Of a DNA stretch of 64,000 nucleotides, positions 12,801 to 23,617 are shown piece after piece; the first letter of the stretch is position 1; each line of letters starts with the position of its first letter. The notes under the pieces are model-generated. The model had not been told where the DNA came from and ran no database searches. It saw nothing but the letters and a program-made list of their open reading frames with translations. Source of the stretch: Rhyacichthys aspro (taxonomy: Eukaryota; Chordata; Actinopteri; Gobiiformes; Rhyacichthyidae); assembly GCA_036850595.1 (NCBI GenBank), contig CM072160.1, forward strand, positions 3,985,773 to 4,049,772, read 5' to 3'. The translations under genes were made by a program, and so were the position numbers.

Positions 12801-15800
12801 TGCCTTTGTCAAACTAAAACTAGACTTTCAAATGTAAACGTCACAGGAAAATTGCCTCTAATGCCTCTACAGCTGATACAAATCTATATCTTAAATCATA
12901 TTATTCATCAACATTTTGCCTGATAGCTATGCAGATAAACATTTAAGACTGAACATCACTTAAAGGTGCAGTGTGTTGTTCTTGGACGCATCCTGTGACA
13001 GATTAATAAATCAGATCATGAGTGTTCCTCACCAATTAAAACACAAAATCCGTTTCTAATGCTGTTGTGCAGGATTATGTGTTCATGAAAAAAAGATGAT
13101 CTGCTTCTCCTGTGCTCTGTTTGTCTTCTCTTAGCATTTCACTTGGTTCTATGGTGGCTTTTGACATCTTTTTCAACCTTTAACAAATGCAAATGTGTTG
13201 TTTCGATGCAGTTGTACACTATTGAAAGCATGGTTATGACTGATGTTACGATACTTTTGGTTCGACTGGTTCGGTTTGGTTAAGCTGACATTAACACGGA
13301 TGATTTGTAAGACTGAAAAACTGTCACATGCATGAGATGTTTCATTCAGACTGGAATCACATTCATTAAAATACTCATAGTTGAGCTAGCACACCCAGAT
13401 TATAATGTTCTTAGTGGAGCTACTGCTGCATGTAAATGGCGTAGTGGGACTGGAGCTGGACTAGGCAGTTACTAATATCAAGGACAGTAACCCAATTAGA
13501 CAAACTAATTAAACTATGAGTGTAAATGTTAAATTGTTGTTATTTCAGGGTTTTATTTAGGAGTGAGGGAAGGATAAAGTGGGAGATGAGTGGAAGAAGA
13601 TGGATGAATGGATAAAATTTGGACGATGGGCCTTTTCTAATACCCTTGATGGTAAATCTTAATTTAAAAATCCTCTAACCTTGAGTAACTGAACAATTCT
13701 GACAACCAATCAAAAAAAAAAGTTCATAATTATATTAAACTACAATATCTTTATGCTATCTTTGTGTTTAAAAGATGATAAAATAACAAAGTCTACTACT
13801 ACTACTGCTGTATTTTGGGGAACACATTTTAATTTGTAAACGTCAACACAATTAGTTTAAATCAAAAGATTAAGTGTCCATTTTTTCTGGTTTTTCAAAA
13901 CACTGTGAAATATTTAGAAGACATGACCCTCAGTCAGGTCAAAAAGAGAAAAACTACTAAATGGTGGCTTTGAAACTGATTCAATAAACCATAGTAAGTG
14001 TATTTTTTCCGTTGATCAACAGCGTGAAGGAGTCTGAAATACATAAACAAATGCAAACACACAAATACAGATGTAAATACTTCTACAGGGGCCTCTTATG
14101 GAAATGAACAAACACAGCTTCATGTGTTTGTTTGTTTTTTTGGGGGGTTTTTTTTGTATTTTGAGTCAGACTCACCGCCGTGTCCCGGGAAGCAGAGGGG
14201 ATTTACTGGGTAACACTGAGCGAGGGGAGGACGTGGATCTGGGGGACGAGCTGGATCTGGGGGACGAGCCTGGTCTGGACGACGGACTGTGGTCCAATTG
14301 CTGCACTTTTAAACCTGAAAACACAACAGAAAACAAGTCAATATGCATTAACTCTTTCCCCATTTGTGGCTAAAACAGATTTTATTTTTATTTCTAGTTC
14401 TTATGCGATGGATGTATGGCATAAAAGGACATTGGACACTTGTTGTAGACACGTCAAAGTGCCCTGCCCTGAATATTCGCCAGTTCAAGTGACTTTTATG
14501 GTTTTATTCATGAATCCTGCCTTGTGTAAATATTCCTAGACGCTCCTGGAGACTGTGAACTCTGTGACTGTTATTTCTGTTTGTGACTAATATAAAAAGC
14601 ACACGGTTGGGGCCGTGACTCAACAAATGTCATCAAATACAATACATTTCACAACTATAGCTCTCATATTAATTGTCTTTGATTTTCAGGAAGTAGTCCA
14701 TTAAGGCTTAAAAAGATTTTGGGCCCAACAATGAATGATCTTAGCACAGATGTAAACACAACACAACAGTATTAAAGGGCTATTTCAAATCCTTTTAAAC
14801 AAGCCTAAAGACATTGGGCTTAAATGTCTCAATTATTAAGAGTGTTTTGTGGTCTTCGATGCAATTCAGACCGTTTTCATGTTATTTAAAACAATATAAT
14901 AGATATTTTATGCTTCCTTCCAAATCAAAATCCCCATCAATAACCCATAATTATCTATCTGCATCCCACTTTACTTCCCTTTTCTCTATTTTTGTTTTTC
15001 TTTTCGTGTGGTTTCTCTTTGTAAACAGATGCAGCCAAAGCGGCAAAAGACACTTTCTCTTTTTTATCTGTAGCCATCACTTCCTTGTTGGCATCAGTGT
15101 CGACCAATGGGAGCGCTCCTTATTCAGACGCGAGCTGTGATTGGCCAGAGCCGCCAGTATGTGCTAAACTTACTTAACTATTAAAATTCTTGATAATAAA
15201 GCCTATGTGATGTCTTAAGGTCTTGTTTTTTTATGATTTCCATTACAATTTGCCACTGGATGAATAAACAGTTCTTTTCAAATTCAAGAAAAATAAATTG
15301 GGTAATTTCTCTTTAATTTAAGACAACAATTTTAAAAAACTGAAATAAGTTGGATTGAAGTTGAACAAATGGAGGAACCACAAAAACTTGTCATAATTGA
15401 TATTTTATGTTTAATTCATTTATTAAATTCGTTTTGACCGAAAAGGACGTTGGAAGTTTGCTGATTCAGAACAATATAATATGTCCATAAGTATTTACAA
15501 TTACATTTAAAAAAACAGCTTATTTGAACCCCTCAAAAGTTAAACTAGACTAGACTAATCTACAATAATAACCAATAAACATCAGCAGAGGCCTAATTAT
15601 AAAAAGTAGGTCGAGCTATAAAGCATTTTCAGTTCCGTAAAGTGTAAAAGTGTTTCTGAGGTACTTACTTTGGAGATAGCTCTGGTCTTATCTAATCCTG
15701 CGTGTGGTATCAGATCACAGGGTATTCACAACACAATAAAATATGGTATTTGTTTAAAAATGCTCAGATTAACAATCAGGAAACAGACTGAAGATTAGTT

Positions 15801-18578
15801 TTAAAAGGTCTTCATTTAGATCCTGGTGTAATCTCCAGTTTTGACCTTGTTTTGTCCAAGTTTAGTTTGATATATTCTTCTGTTTAAACCTGGTATGATT
15901 TAAGAATTAGAATTAAGACCACGTTGTTGGGTATATATTTGTAAATCTGAAAGAGTCTGTGCCACAAACATCACCAAATGCAAACACAGCTTCCTCCAAA
16001 CTGTCTTTATGACAAAATCCGGGTAAAACCTGTGTTATCAGTGCCAGCTTCATCATTTATTGGCGCCGTTTACTGCCTTAGAGGCCAATCCCAGTCTAAG
16101 GTTCAGCTCTTTGTGGCATTTGGTGTGGCTCTATCAATAAGCAACATTAAATTGTACATAGTTGGAGTCAAGACTGAACTAAACTGAGACTGATATGTGA
16201 CAGAAAACAGGAGTAAAATCCAAACAGTCCAGACTCGTGAAGGGTTTAATAAAGCTTTGTGAAGTTGGAAAAGAGGCGTTAGAGTGATTAAAAAACTGAA
16301 AATAAGCCACGTTCTTGTTGCATTTGAAATTTAAAACTAAACCCAAGTCTAAACCAAAACTACACAGGAAAAACAGGACTAACAATCAGCCCAGTTGTGC
16401 CATGTCCATCCCAGAAATAAATGCAATTTAGGTTCGTCCCTTTCGCTTTAGATCGTGAAAATCTGGCCATAGATGTTTTTACTTTGTAGGTAAAAATAAA
16501 ACATAAGCAAGTGTTTCATTTGCTTTTTTACTACAGCACAAATACAGTTCATCCAAATAAATAAATGTCGTCACACTTGTCCCTTGGTCTGTTTTTTTGG
16601 CCTCTAACAAAAGGGCAGTTTTTGTTGGGTTGTTCTGAACATACAGTCTTTGTCGTAATGTGCAAATTCATTCAATATTTACATTTTAGTGCAAACAGTG
16701 CAAGTTAAGGTAAATGGAGAAGCCGTTTTGTACTTCCTGCTCTTGTCTCATTAACATACAACAGAATATAACAGTCTTAGTATTTTAATATCCCCAGCAG
16801 CGTAACGTTTTGACTAAATGCAGAACTAAATTTGGATTAAACCAAGCACGGGACAAACCATGACCAAGAAACCAAGTAAAACCAGACACAGACCATAAAT
16901 CGCTGTTGTCTTTCATTACTGCTGTGGGTAAATGTGACCAGACAGTAACAATCCCTGGGAAAATGCTTTGTTTCACTGACGTCATGTGATGTACGTGTGA
17001 ATAATGAGCTCAGACTGACGTGAAAACAGCAGCAGCAGCAGCTATTACTCAAACAAATGAGCTCTAAAACCAAACCAGTTCCTCAGGTTTAATTCAGGTG
17101 GATTTAGGAGAGGTCTGAGCCTTTGTTCTGTTCTCAATAACATTGCCTCAGTTCTAGTCAAATACACTGACACAAACATTTATCATTAATGCTATGAATA
17201 CTGTATAATGCAAACAGGATGGAGGATAAATGCTTCAGAGAGTAAACATTACCGTGTTACACACAATGAGACGAAATATGTCGCTGTGAACTGCCTCGTG
17301 TGTTTTATTGAAGGGACAACTTTAAGCATTTTCTTCTTAAAAGCAATAAAAAATAAAAACAGAGAGAGAAATCAGGACTAAAGCAGGAATATTTAGTGCT
17401 GTATATGTTTGCAGAGCGGTTCAATATCACTAGTCTTTACGTAACTCTCTCTCATTGTGCTTTTATAAAATCTTGGGCCGACGAGTTTCTTTCCGACGTG
17501 TGATGAAACATGAGTCACATTGGGTTAGTCACATTCAAAACCAGATCAGGACTAAACCAGGATCTCTCCACAACTCACATCAAAACTATTTATTGTTGTT
17601 ATTATTACCTACGTCCTGGTTCTGTTCCAGTTTATCTGTGGTTTTATGGAACATTGAGCTCTAATCTTAACATTTGGTGACGTTTTACTTAATTTAATCA
17701 AATAAAAGCAAATGTTTTATGTTTTAAAAAAATAAAAAAATAAAGGGTGCAAAGGGTTAAATACTGTGTTAAACAGTAATAAGCTTTTTCTAATCAATGC
17801 AGGTCACTCTTCTTCACTTATACTGTATTTAGGCAAAGAGTCTATGAGCAATACGCACAAATAAAACTATTATTTTGCTCCATTCTGGTAATAATTATGA
17901 TCTTTGTTCATGGTTTAGTCCAAGGTTCAGTTCTGATTTATCCAGGTTTGGTCCTGTATTAATCATTGGTTTCGTTTAAGTCTTTAAACTTCTTTTAGTC
18001 ATGGTTTTGTCATGGTTTTATTTGTTTGGTGTGGTTCAGATCTGGTTTAGTTCAGTTCTTTTGAGCTGGTGTGAAAACGGTCCGATTCCAATCAAACTCC
18101 AGTAATGAGGATAATTAACAACACTTTTATGGATTAAACAGGCTCCTGTAGCAGTACATTATCTGGAATATGACAACTTTTGGATATGATTAGGGTTCTG
18201 ATGTTTTTTATTTGCTTGAATTTGGTGAAACAGAGCCTTTAAACTGGTTACTGTAATGTAATAAATTTAAAACAAACTTGTGATGGCTTCACTTCAGTCT
18301 GTCTTCATTTTCTCAGTTAAAACTTGAAACAAAAGTCTCTGAAATCTGAAAAAACGCTGACCTTGTTGCTGCTGTTCAGCCAAAACTGTTCTCTTCTTTC
18401 TCATGGAGCGGTAAAACCTGGAGTTCCTTTGGTTGGTGTCTCTCCTGAAGCCTGCCCGGGACTCGTCGTCGTCGTCATCCTCGTCGATGCTCTGTTGGAC
18501 CGGGGCTGGGGGCTTCTCTGGAGGGGGCTCCTGGGACCTCAGCCCCCTCATGTTTCTGAACAGAGTGATTACAGACAT
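687..18578 (-). CDS. ngef: ephexin-1 / neuronal guanine nucleotide exchange factor (partial: N-terminus and first part of DH domain)
   Basis: RhoGEF of the ephexin family, which activates Rho-family GTPases downstream of Eph receptors in neurons. Seven coding exons join in frame: 18578-18362, 14314-14176, 9543-9337, 7973-7912, 3958-3711, 2323-2163 and 839-687, about 395 residues. The N-terminus is low complexity, with an acidic run near residues 31-40, a basic RFYRSMRKKR stretch and an S/P/R-rich segment. Near residue 211 lies LYQEYRD; in ephexins this helix is known to inhibit the DH domain until Src-type kinases phosphorylate it. From about residue 292 the DH domain begins (FELVTSEASYYKSL, then SDVCDIVY and ITYVINQVYQEK). 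These match mammalian NGEF better than ARHGEF5, 15, 16, 19 or 26, as I remember them. The rest of DH, plus PH and SH3, must lie left of base 1. The 18 kb span comes from repeat-filled introns. Confidence 0.88.
1056..1111 (+). repeat. LINE 3'-tail-like fragment
   Basis: The segment 'tttccccattgtgggatc aacaaagt' followed by 'ctaatctcttatctta' resembles the 3' end of common fish LINEs (conserved hairpin and short tail repeat). A related fragment lies in the first vezf1 intron near 34335. The rest of the 840-2162 intron shows nothing else I recognise. Confidence 0.5.
2163..2323 (-). CDS. ngef: ngef coding exon 6 (start of DH domain)
   Basis: 161 bases, entering in phase 0 with GCC ATG TTT and leaving after CG (phase 2) at donor gtaggc. 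Translation AMFELVTSEASYYKSLEILE and onward to LFSNIEEVMKASER is the first conserved helix block of an ephexin DH domain. The FELVTSEASYYKSL string is nearly invariant in NGEF. Confidence 0.93.
2405..4780 (+). repeat. Degenerate 11-bp minisatellite halo, forward orientation
   Basis: Nearly the whole stretch is built of diverged copies of the unit ggtttagtcct, with variants such as ggtttagacct, gtttagttct and ggtttaatcct. It is interrupted only by ngef exon 5 (3711-3958). A larger internal duplication is visible: blocks starting near 3000, 3110 and 3420 share 'gacctgatttagtgcttg' followed by 'atgatacc'. This points to amplification at two scales. Confidence 0.8.
3711..3958 (-). CDS. ngef: ngef coding exon 5 (LYQEY inhibitory motif and pre-DH segment)
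   Basis: 248 bases, entering in phase 1 and leaving in phase 0. Encodes AFLYQEYRDTSKQQEIEQRR, very like the LLYQEYRD..EIETRRQ segment of mammalian NGEF, followed by a Ser/Pro-rich linker and SLWQNLDVVQDSGLL, the segment just before the DH domain. Donor gtgagg. The GC-rich exon stands out against the surrounding T/G-rich repeat halo. Confidence 0.9.
4840..5640 (-). repeat. Degenerate 11-bp minisatellite, inverted orientation
   Basis: The same unit appears here as its complement (aaccaggacta, aaccaggtcta). The change from the forward copies ending near 4770 happens within about 80 bases. The two blocks could pair as an imperfect hairpin of several hundred bases. Confidence 0.75.
5641..5925. 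other. Non-repetitive island inside the minisatellite field
   Basis: About 280 bases of GC-rich, unique-looking sequence between the inverted and forward blocks. A 70-codon open frame on the minus strand (5692-5904) has no splice context fitting ngef and no recognised similarity, so I do not call it coding. Confidence 0.4.
6228..7903 (+). repeat. Dense 11-bp minisatellite array in ngef intron
   Basis: About 150 tandem copies of ctggtttagtc, nearly perfect from 6560 on, with a short disordered stretch at 6340-6560. Recurrent variants are the cagacccggtt and tagacctggtt types and tagtccttgtt. The pair 'tagtcctggt + tcagacccggtt' recurs many times between 6750 and 7860, which is higher-order structure. 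The array ends eight bases from ngef exon 4. Confidence 0.95.
7912..7973 (-). CDS. ngef: ngef coding exon 4
   Basis: 62 bases with a perfect donor gtgagtaag and acceptor gtttacag on the minus strand. It encodes LQSNGENSTVSHSLNIVKNI in the phase required by its neighbours. It sits only eight bases beyond the end of the dense 11-bp minisatellite array, so that array reaches the donor side of the exon. Confidence 0.75.
8000..9330 (+). repeat. ngef intron: mostly unique, with an 11-bp repeat patch at 8877-9290
   Basis: 8000-8870 is ordinary AT-rich intron in which I see nothing. From about 8877 to 9290 diverged forward copies of ggtttagtcct resume and stop just before exon 3. Confidence 0.6.
9337..9543 (-). 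CDS. ngef: ngef coding exon 3
   Basis: 207 bases. The acceptor is the AG just after 9543 (gtctcgtcag); two later AGs in the same tract were rejected. Of these, cag before CCTCCG gives an early stop in the required phase, and ccag before GAGATGG gives an Arg/His/Gln-rich shadow frame. The chosen frame contains LSPAQNPHSDHNMLTYRTHL and ends in an Asn run. Donor gtcagt, phase 2. Confidence 0.7.
9600..9765 (-). repeat. Short inverted patch of the 11-bp repeat
   Basis: Copies such as accaggactaaac and aagactaaact, in opposite orientation to the 8877-9290 patch across ngef exon 3. Confidence 0.6.
9786..10613 (+). mobile_element. Non-autonomous hAT-like element with internal 21-bp minisatellite (copy 1)
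   Basis: The left end CACACATGTCAAACTC and the inverted right end (read inward CAGAGGTGTTAAACTC) form terminal inverted repeats of the hAT type. The flanking octamers ATATAGAC and ATACAAAC match at 6 of 8 positions, as an old 8-bp target duplication would. Inside are about 20 tandem copies of the 21-bp unit (9890-10311), a spacer with ttcatgaaatctt and aagatatataa, then two copies of the unit inverted (10360-10400). No transposase. Confidence 0.75.
9890..10311 (+). repeat. 21-bp minisatellite, forward arm
   Basis: About 20 copies of gaacaggttttagttgaattt with substitutions at a few fixed positions (tagatgga, taattgaa). Because 21 is a multiple of 3, long open frames arise on both strands with heptapeptide periodicity; these are not genes. 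Confidence 0.95.
10690..11510. repeat. 11-bp repeat: forward patch then long inverted patch
   Basis: Forward copies occupy about 10710-10850. The orientation then flips, and complement copies (aaccaggacta, agactaaacc) run from about 10860 to 11510. The order is the same as at 2405-5640: forward left, inverted right. Confidence 0.65.
11659..12309 (+). mobile_element. hAT-like element with internal 21-bp minisatellite (copy 2)
   Basis: Same family as 9786-10613: left end CACACATCAACTCAGCCC, then ccctttgcaatgttttt. The shared right-flank block runs from ccagtttccacaaaagg to agataactt and onward to ctcaaatgaaga. It is bounded by a perfect octamer GTCTACAG (11651-11658 and 12310-12317), which looks like a target duplication, yet the right inverted terminus is not recognisable. 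The forward arm has only about two units (near 11742-11770), while the inverted arm has about 18 (11826-12205). Confidence 0.65.
11826..12205 (-). repeat. 21-bp minisatellite, inverted arm
   Basis: About 18 copies of aaatccaactaaaacatgttc, the complement of the unit at 9890-10311, with C/A and cct/cat variants interspersed. Confidence 0.92.
12320..14090. other. ngef intron, unique AT-rich sequence
   Basis: No gene, clear repeat or splice-flanked frame seen on either strand, apart from short homopolymer runs. Confidence 0.5.
14176..14314 (-). CDS. ngef: ngef coding exon 2
   Basis: 139 bases, acceptor ttttcag and donor gtgagtctg on the minus strand. It enters in phase 1 and leaves in phase 2, matching both neighbours. 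The product is a disordered Ser/Pro/Arg-rich stretch in which a SSPRS-type unit is reiterated about three times, possibly through local tandem duplication at 14230-14275. Confidence 0.75.
14920..15245 (-). repeat. Dispersed repeat family R1, inverted copy
   Basis: The complement of the repeat seen at 61690-62160 and 63340-63850. The shared core 'catcagtgtcgaccaatggg' (20 bases) is followed by agcgctcc, then by gagctgtgattgg and tattaaaattcttgataataaag. Another copy of the last part lies near 48425. Family identity unknown. Confidence 0.65.
15245..18290. other. ngef intron, mostly unique with weak 11-bp repeat traces
   Basis: Isolated copies of the 11-bp unit occur near 15785-15890, 16145-16190, 16325-16385, 17530-17560 and 17915-18060. 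Nothing else is recognised. Confidence 0.45.
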
Positions 18579-18599
18579 CCCCAAATCCAGAGTCGCTAT
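18362..18599 (-). CDS. ngef: ngef coding exon 1 (5' UTR part 18599-18579, ATG at 18578-18576)
   Basis: Begins MSVITLFRNMRGLRSQ and ends in a Gln run (AEQQQQ), with donor gtcagc on the minus strand and intron phase 1. A pyrimidine-rich acceptor (tttttttccttgag) at 18600-18601 leaves 21 bases of 5' UTR before the ATG. The acidic DEDDDDDES run and the basic RFYRSMRKKR segment are here; the latter resembles the Arg/Lys-rich patch near the N-terminus of mammalian NGEF. An upstream in-frame ATG exists but lies in intron-like T-rich sequence. Confidence 0.75.
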
Positions 18600-20740
18600 C
18601 TCAAGGAAAAAAAACAAAACACTGTGGAAAGAAAACAGTTTAAGATTAGGAAACACATACAATTCAATGGTGTTGAGGTTAGGGCTATGTCTAAGTTCTT
18701 TGTCTTGTTGTTGTTGTCATTATACCAAGGTTTTAGATGTTCTTTCACCTTTTCAAAGTCAATAAAAAGCTACAGTTTCCCCACACTTTAAATCAGCAGC
18801 GGCTTTATAGACCATTTTAGTCACTTATAGCAACATAAACTGAGCAGGCGTTAAGTTTTAGCTGACTGCAATACATTCTCAATGGACAAATTAGCATTAG
18901 CCGCCAAATTGTGCATAAACAAATGATAACCGACCAACTGTGTGTTTAATATCAGTGCCTTGGGAGAGAACATTAGCAACTGGCTCAATATTTAGCTGTT
19001 TTTAGCGCCACATAAGCTAAAGGCTACATGCTAAAAGTGACCGATGCATCAAACATCATGAATTCTACTTTAATAAGATGAATTTGGCTAAAACTACTAC
19101 ATATCTGTGTGCTGTTAGTGAGGTGGGGTAACCAATTAAGTAATTAGCGTAAATCATAGTCAGTTTGTCGTCTGGAAAGGTCTTATTTACTGGTTTTAGT
19201 TCGCTTCCACGTCGAAATGAATAGAAAAGTCAGCTACTTCGGACGTTTTATTATAATGTGCAGTATATATTAATTATACACCACTGAACTTTGCATCTGA
19301 ATAGCAGCAAAAAGATGGAGGGAAATAAATTGATGTTGTTGATCTCTTCTCATTATCTTTAAATTTTTGTGGAACAGTGACAAGAAACAAGAAAACAGCT
19401 GCGTAATCTATGTCTAAGTTCCCCCTAAGAACAGTCCAAGTACAGTTTGCACTTTGCAGGAAGGTGGCTGTTTAAATATTAATCACCTGAGTCTGCTATT
19501 TACTGTTTTATGTGATAACCCTTCCCTGCTTCCTTCATTTAGATCTAACAAACCTGCAGGAGTTCAGACAAAGACTGGACTCTGGATTTTAAAGGCTCGT
19601 ATTGTCTTATTGTGAACCTTGTACAGAACGTTCCTTTGTGTTTCTTTGTGTTTCAGACAATGTCCCGATCTGCAGCTGATCTGTTCCTCTCTCGATCGTG
19701 GGTCACACACTGGTCTTTGGTCAGTCACAGTGCAGTTTTTTACTGTGACTATTGGGCGGTTAATCGGAGGCCGTCGTGTAAACAGCCCGTTGGTCGTGGC
19801 AAAAACGTACATTGTGACTTTAACAACGGTGGTCGACAGCAAACACTTAAAACTCACAGCTGTACAAACAAAGATTGCCCATGACAAATATCTAACAGTG
19901 TCAGAAGTGAGCAGTATTGTGTAGTGGCTAGTTAGCTAAGCCCCAGACACATTCAGCTGCAACAGTTTCCTATAATTTCCTATAATTTAGGGACACCATA
20001 TTTGAGTTTGCACAGCTCCTGCTTGTGTTTAATGCAGTGTAGACGATAAATACAATGTTTAAATTCATGAAACGAGAGCCGTACGACGCTGAATCTGTTT
20101 AAAACCAGAAACAGCTGTTGCTAATGGAAGCTGATAACTAGTTTTGTCATTGGAAAAAAAGTACATTTAGCAAGTTTTTTGTTGGAATATGACATTTATC
20201 ACAAAAAGGGTGCTATTTATCTGAAAAATATTTCCATTTCATGTTGTTACGTTTGCTGAGGATTATCTATCGTCCATTATCAGTTGACTCCTCCCAAAGG
20301 TGCGCTTTTGGGGACCCTTCTGGCCCCTTTTGTTAATGGAAGCACACCAGTGCCGTCCCAGTGGACACGAGTCCAACAGTGTCATGTGATAAATCTGAAG
20401 CCCCTGTCACACTGTGCTACTTTTTAAAATCATAGATGAGCAATAGACTTAATCTGGTATTGCACAGGTAATTCAATTGATTACATTTATTTCTATCTTA
20501 GGATTTGGATCTGCTGACTGTGTGATCTATGAAACTGATTTAAATTTTTCCACAACTATCATTTATTAGTGATGGCCAGCTCGCTTCACTTTAACTGTGA
20601 TGTGTCATGTGCAAATGGATTTTATGATTTGAATTAAACTTAAATGAGTTCACAGGCACATTTCTATTTCTCCTTGTTTTGTTGTGTTTGATCCAAGCGC
20701 TCTAAACATTTCCAAAAGTCTACACCTTTAGAGCGGCGAG
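18600..20740. other. ngef 5' intron, no recognised content
   Basis: AT-rich. Overlapping open frames at 19564-19924 on both strands have no recognisable domain or splice context. Confidence 0.45.
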
Positions 20741-20754
20741 TGATTATGTTCAAT

Positions 20755-23390
20755 TTAGTTCTTGGTTCAACCTTTGTTTAGTTCTGGTTTGATGCCAGTT
20801 TAGTTCTAGTTTAGGCCTGTTTTAGATCATTAGATTTTGTGTCTTTGTTTATTCCCTGGTTTTGTTCTGGTCATCACTTAGTTTAGTTCTTGTGGTTGTT
20901 ATTTCTAGTTTAATCTTAGTTTCATCCTGATTTCATCTTGGGTTCAGTCTTGCTCTGCATTAGTCCCTGTTCAGTTTATGCCTAGTCCTGGTTTTAGTCC
21001 TTGTTATTTGTTGGAAACCTGGGTTTAGAACAGTCTTAAGAGCTGGTTTAGTGCTTGTTCTGTCTTGCTTTTGTCCTTGTTTTGACTTTATTTTATTCTT
21101 GGATCAGTCCTGGTTTCATTCATGGTTTAATCCGTGTTTAATCATAGTTTATTCCTGATTTATTCTTAATCTAATCCTAGTTTCATCCTCTTGTTCTGCC
21201 CTGGATCTATAATTTCCACATTCTCCTCCCTTTTTTTCTCAAATACACAATTTTTCAATTCAAACCAAGGTAAAAAGTCTCAGTACTCACCTTTTATAAT
21301 CTGTCCACTTTAGCCAGAATCCAGCAGTAAATCCATTCTCAGAAAAAATCCACAAATCCCAAAGAAACAAGACTTCAATATCTCCAGAAAATATGAATCA
21401 AATCTTCCTTTTGTGGTATCGACAGGCCTTTATTGGAGAGTGTTGTTGCAGCAGAAGTAGTTTTAACAGTCGTAGTGTAACCAGGAGCGGCCTTGTGACT
21501 GACTCGTACCTAAGCCGTAATTACAGTGTGTTTACGACTCTCCCTCTCAGCGCCGGGTGCACTTTGGCCCTCCTCTGCTCCGAGCGGCTCCCTCCCCGTC
21601 GTCACATACCTCAAACCAGAGCCGGACTTACCAGACCTAGACTCTCCCAGGCAGCGGCGGAACAGGAAAGTCCACTCTGTCAACGGATAAATAAGACGCA
21701 CGCTGCAATAAAACACAACACAGCAGCTCAGTCTCAGCAAAATGTGGTTGATGTTGTTTTTTTTAGATTAGAATCTCTATTTTACTCACAAAACAGGTGC
21801 ATGGTCCTGGTTTAATATTGATTTAGTCTGTCCTGGTGTTGTCCTGGTTAAGTCTTGGTTTGGTCTTGGTTTAGTCCTATTTTTGACCTGGTTTTGCCTT
21901 TATTTACAGGTTTAGCCCAAAGAGCAGGTGCGTCATCCTGGTTTAGTTCTGTTTAAGTCCCATTAAGACTAGTTTTTCCTTTGGTTTAGTCCTTAGTTTA
22001 GCCCTGACTTAGTCCAGATATAGTCCTGATTTTTTCTAAGGTAAGGCCCTCTGGTTTTGTCATGGTTTGGCCTTGATTTAGTCTTTGCTTAGTCCCATCT
22101 TTAGGCCTAGGTTTTGCTCTAGTTCTAGTCTAGCGTCATTATAACTTTAGTCTTCAATTATTCTTGCTTTACTCTGGGTTAAATAGTTGTTCAGTCCTGG
22201 TTTGGTCCTGGTTTAGCTTTAGTCCCGCTCTAGTCATGGTTTGGTCCTGGTTAAGCCCTGGGGAAGTTGACCCTGAGTTTAGTCTGGGTTTGTCCTGGTT
22301 CTGTTTTGATTTAGTCCTGGGTTTAGTCTTCATTTAGCCCTGACTTAGTCTTGGTTAAGTCCAGTTTAAATCCTATCTTTAGTCCTTTAAAACAACTGAA
22401 GACTAGACTAAAACCTTGTCTGCACTGTATAAACTGTTAATTTATACAGCAATAAAAGTTTGCTCTCTGTCTTAGTCTAGTCGTGGTTTAGTCTTGGTTT
22501 AGACTTGGTTTTGTCCTGGTTTAATCCTGGTCCAGTCTTAGTTAAGTCTGCTACTCTTGAGTTCTGATGTACTCCAATGCAGTTCAAGGCATCCTTTGAA
22601 GTTGATTTATTTTTTTTTTCTTGTCGCCTGACTCAGAAAAACCAGAACAATCTACATCTAGTCTTGCTTTAGTCCTGGTTTAGTCTTTAGTCTTGTCCTG
22701 TGATGTAACTTTACTGCAGTTTATGGAGTCTCCAATTTTTCCTTCCTGTCGGCCGACTCGGGTAAAAGTTCACTTTCTCTGTCTACTGTGTGATAAAACC
22801 AGCCGCAGCAGCGTGTGGTGCAACACTTAACAACAGCCTTCTGCACAGACTCAGAACAATGTTACTCTCTAAATACTGTTTTTGACAAATACAAGTAGTA
22901 AACAGAAAGTTCAAGCTGTAGTTTTAGACATAGTTTTGGCCTGGTTAAGTCCTGGCGTCTTGTTTCTAATAACACCAAGGTCACAGGTTCAATCCCCATT
23001 CGGGCCGTATAAGTTTTCTGTCGATGAGCCACAATAACAAGTACAATAGCAGCAGTTTACTCTCAAAATACTTTCTTTGTGTATTTGCAGTTTGACATGT
23101 GAAAATTACAAGTAATAAACATAATGTTCCCAATTGTTGAGCAAGCTTGGTACAGTTCTTGTTTATCCTTGGCTCATGGCTTTACCTTAAACTTGGCAAT
23201 AGTCTTAGTTTACTCTCATTTTAAGAGTTGCTTTAACTCTTGTTAGTCTTAGTTTGGTCCCTTTTTGGCTGTAGTTTTGGTCTAGGATTCATTCTGGTTT
23301 AACTTTGGTTTAATCCTTGTTTTATCTTGGCTTAATCCTGGTGTAGCCATGATTTAGTCATAAGTTTGATCTTGTTTTAGCTGTAGTTTT
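20755..23390 (+). repeat. Patches of the diverged 11-bp repeat, forward orientation
   Basis: Diverged ggtttagtcct copies occupy 20755-21215, 21795-22560 and 22920-23390, broken by the GC-rich block at 21.3-21.7 kb. Near 22955-23015 there is a tRNA-like B-box context (ggttcaatcc), perhaps a SINE relic. Confidence 0.55.
21291..21740 (-). promoter_or_regulatory. ngef: Candidate ngef 5' end: CpG/GC-rich block with possible 5' UTR exon(s)
   Basis: The only GC-rich island between the ngef start codon and mrps23 lies at about 21480-21670 and includes CAGCGCCGGG and CCGAGCGG. On the minus strand a good donor (gtgagtactg) sits at 21290, just left of 21291, and a weaker one (gtatgtg) near 21609. This fits one or two non-coding first exons spliced to the acceptor at 18600. 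No TATA box is evident. Exon limits are guesses. Confidence 0.35.
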
Positions 23391-23553
23391 TCATTAAAAC
23401 AAATTATAAACAGAGAAATAGGCTACTCACTCCTTGTTGCAAAGAAAACAATACAAATTTTGTCCTCTACAGTTGCTTAATGTAAACACAATACTTTATA
23501 CAATGCGATTGAAAACGAATTATTTATTATATTATTAGGCTGTGTTACTCCGG

Positions 23554-23592
23554 TGCAGCAGGGGGCGGTATTTACATTGTAACCCGGAAGTG
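23554..23592 (+). promoter_or_regulatory. mrps23: mrps23 promoter elements: CTCF-like and ETS/GABP-like motifs
   Basis: tgcagcagggggcggta (23554-23570) is close to a CTCF core, and acccggaagtg (23583-23593) is an ETS/GABP-type site 25-35 bases before the start codon. ETS sites close to the start are typical of TATA-less promoters of nuclear genes for mitochondrial proteins. Confidence 0.5.
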
Positions 23593-23617
23593 TTAGTTTT
23601 CACCTCCCTCGTGAGAA

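Noticed and set aside
19564..19924. Overlapping 90-107-codon open frames on both strands
   Set aside because: No recognisable domain, no splice support in the ngef phase, AT-rich codon use.
22955..23015. tRNA gene
   Set aside because: Only a B-box-like ggttcaatcc is present; no A box or cloverleaf could be assembled, so at most a SINE relic.
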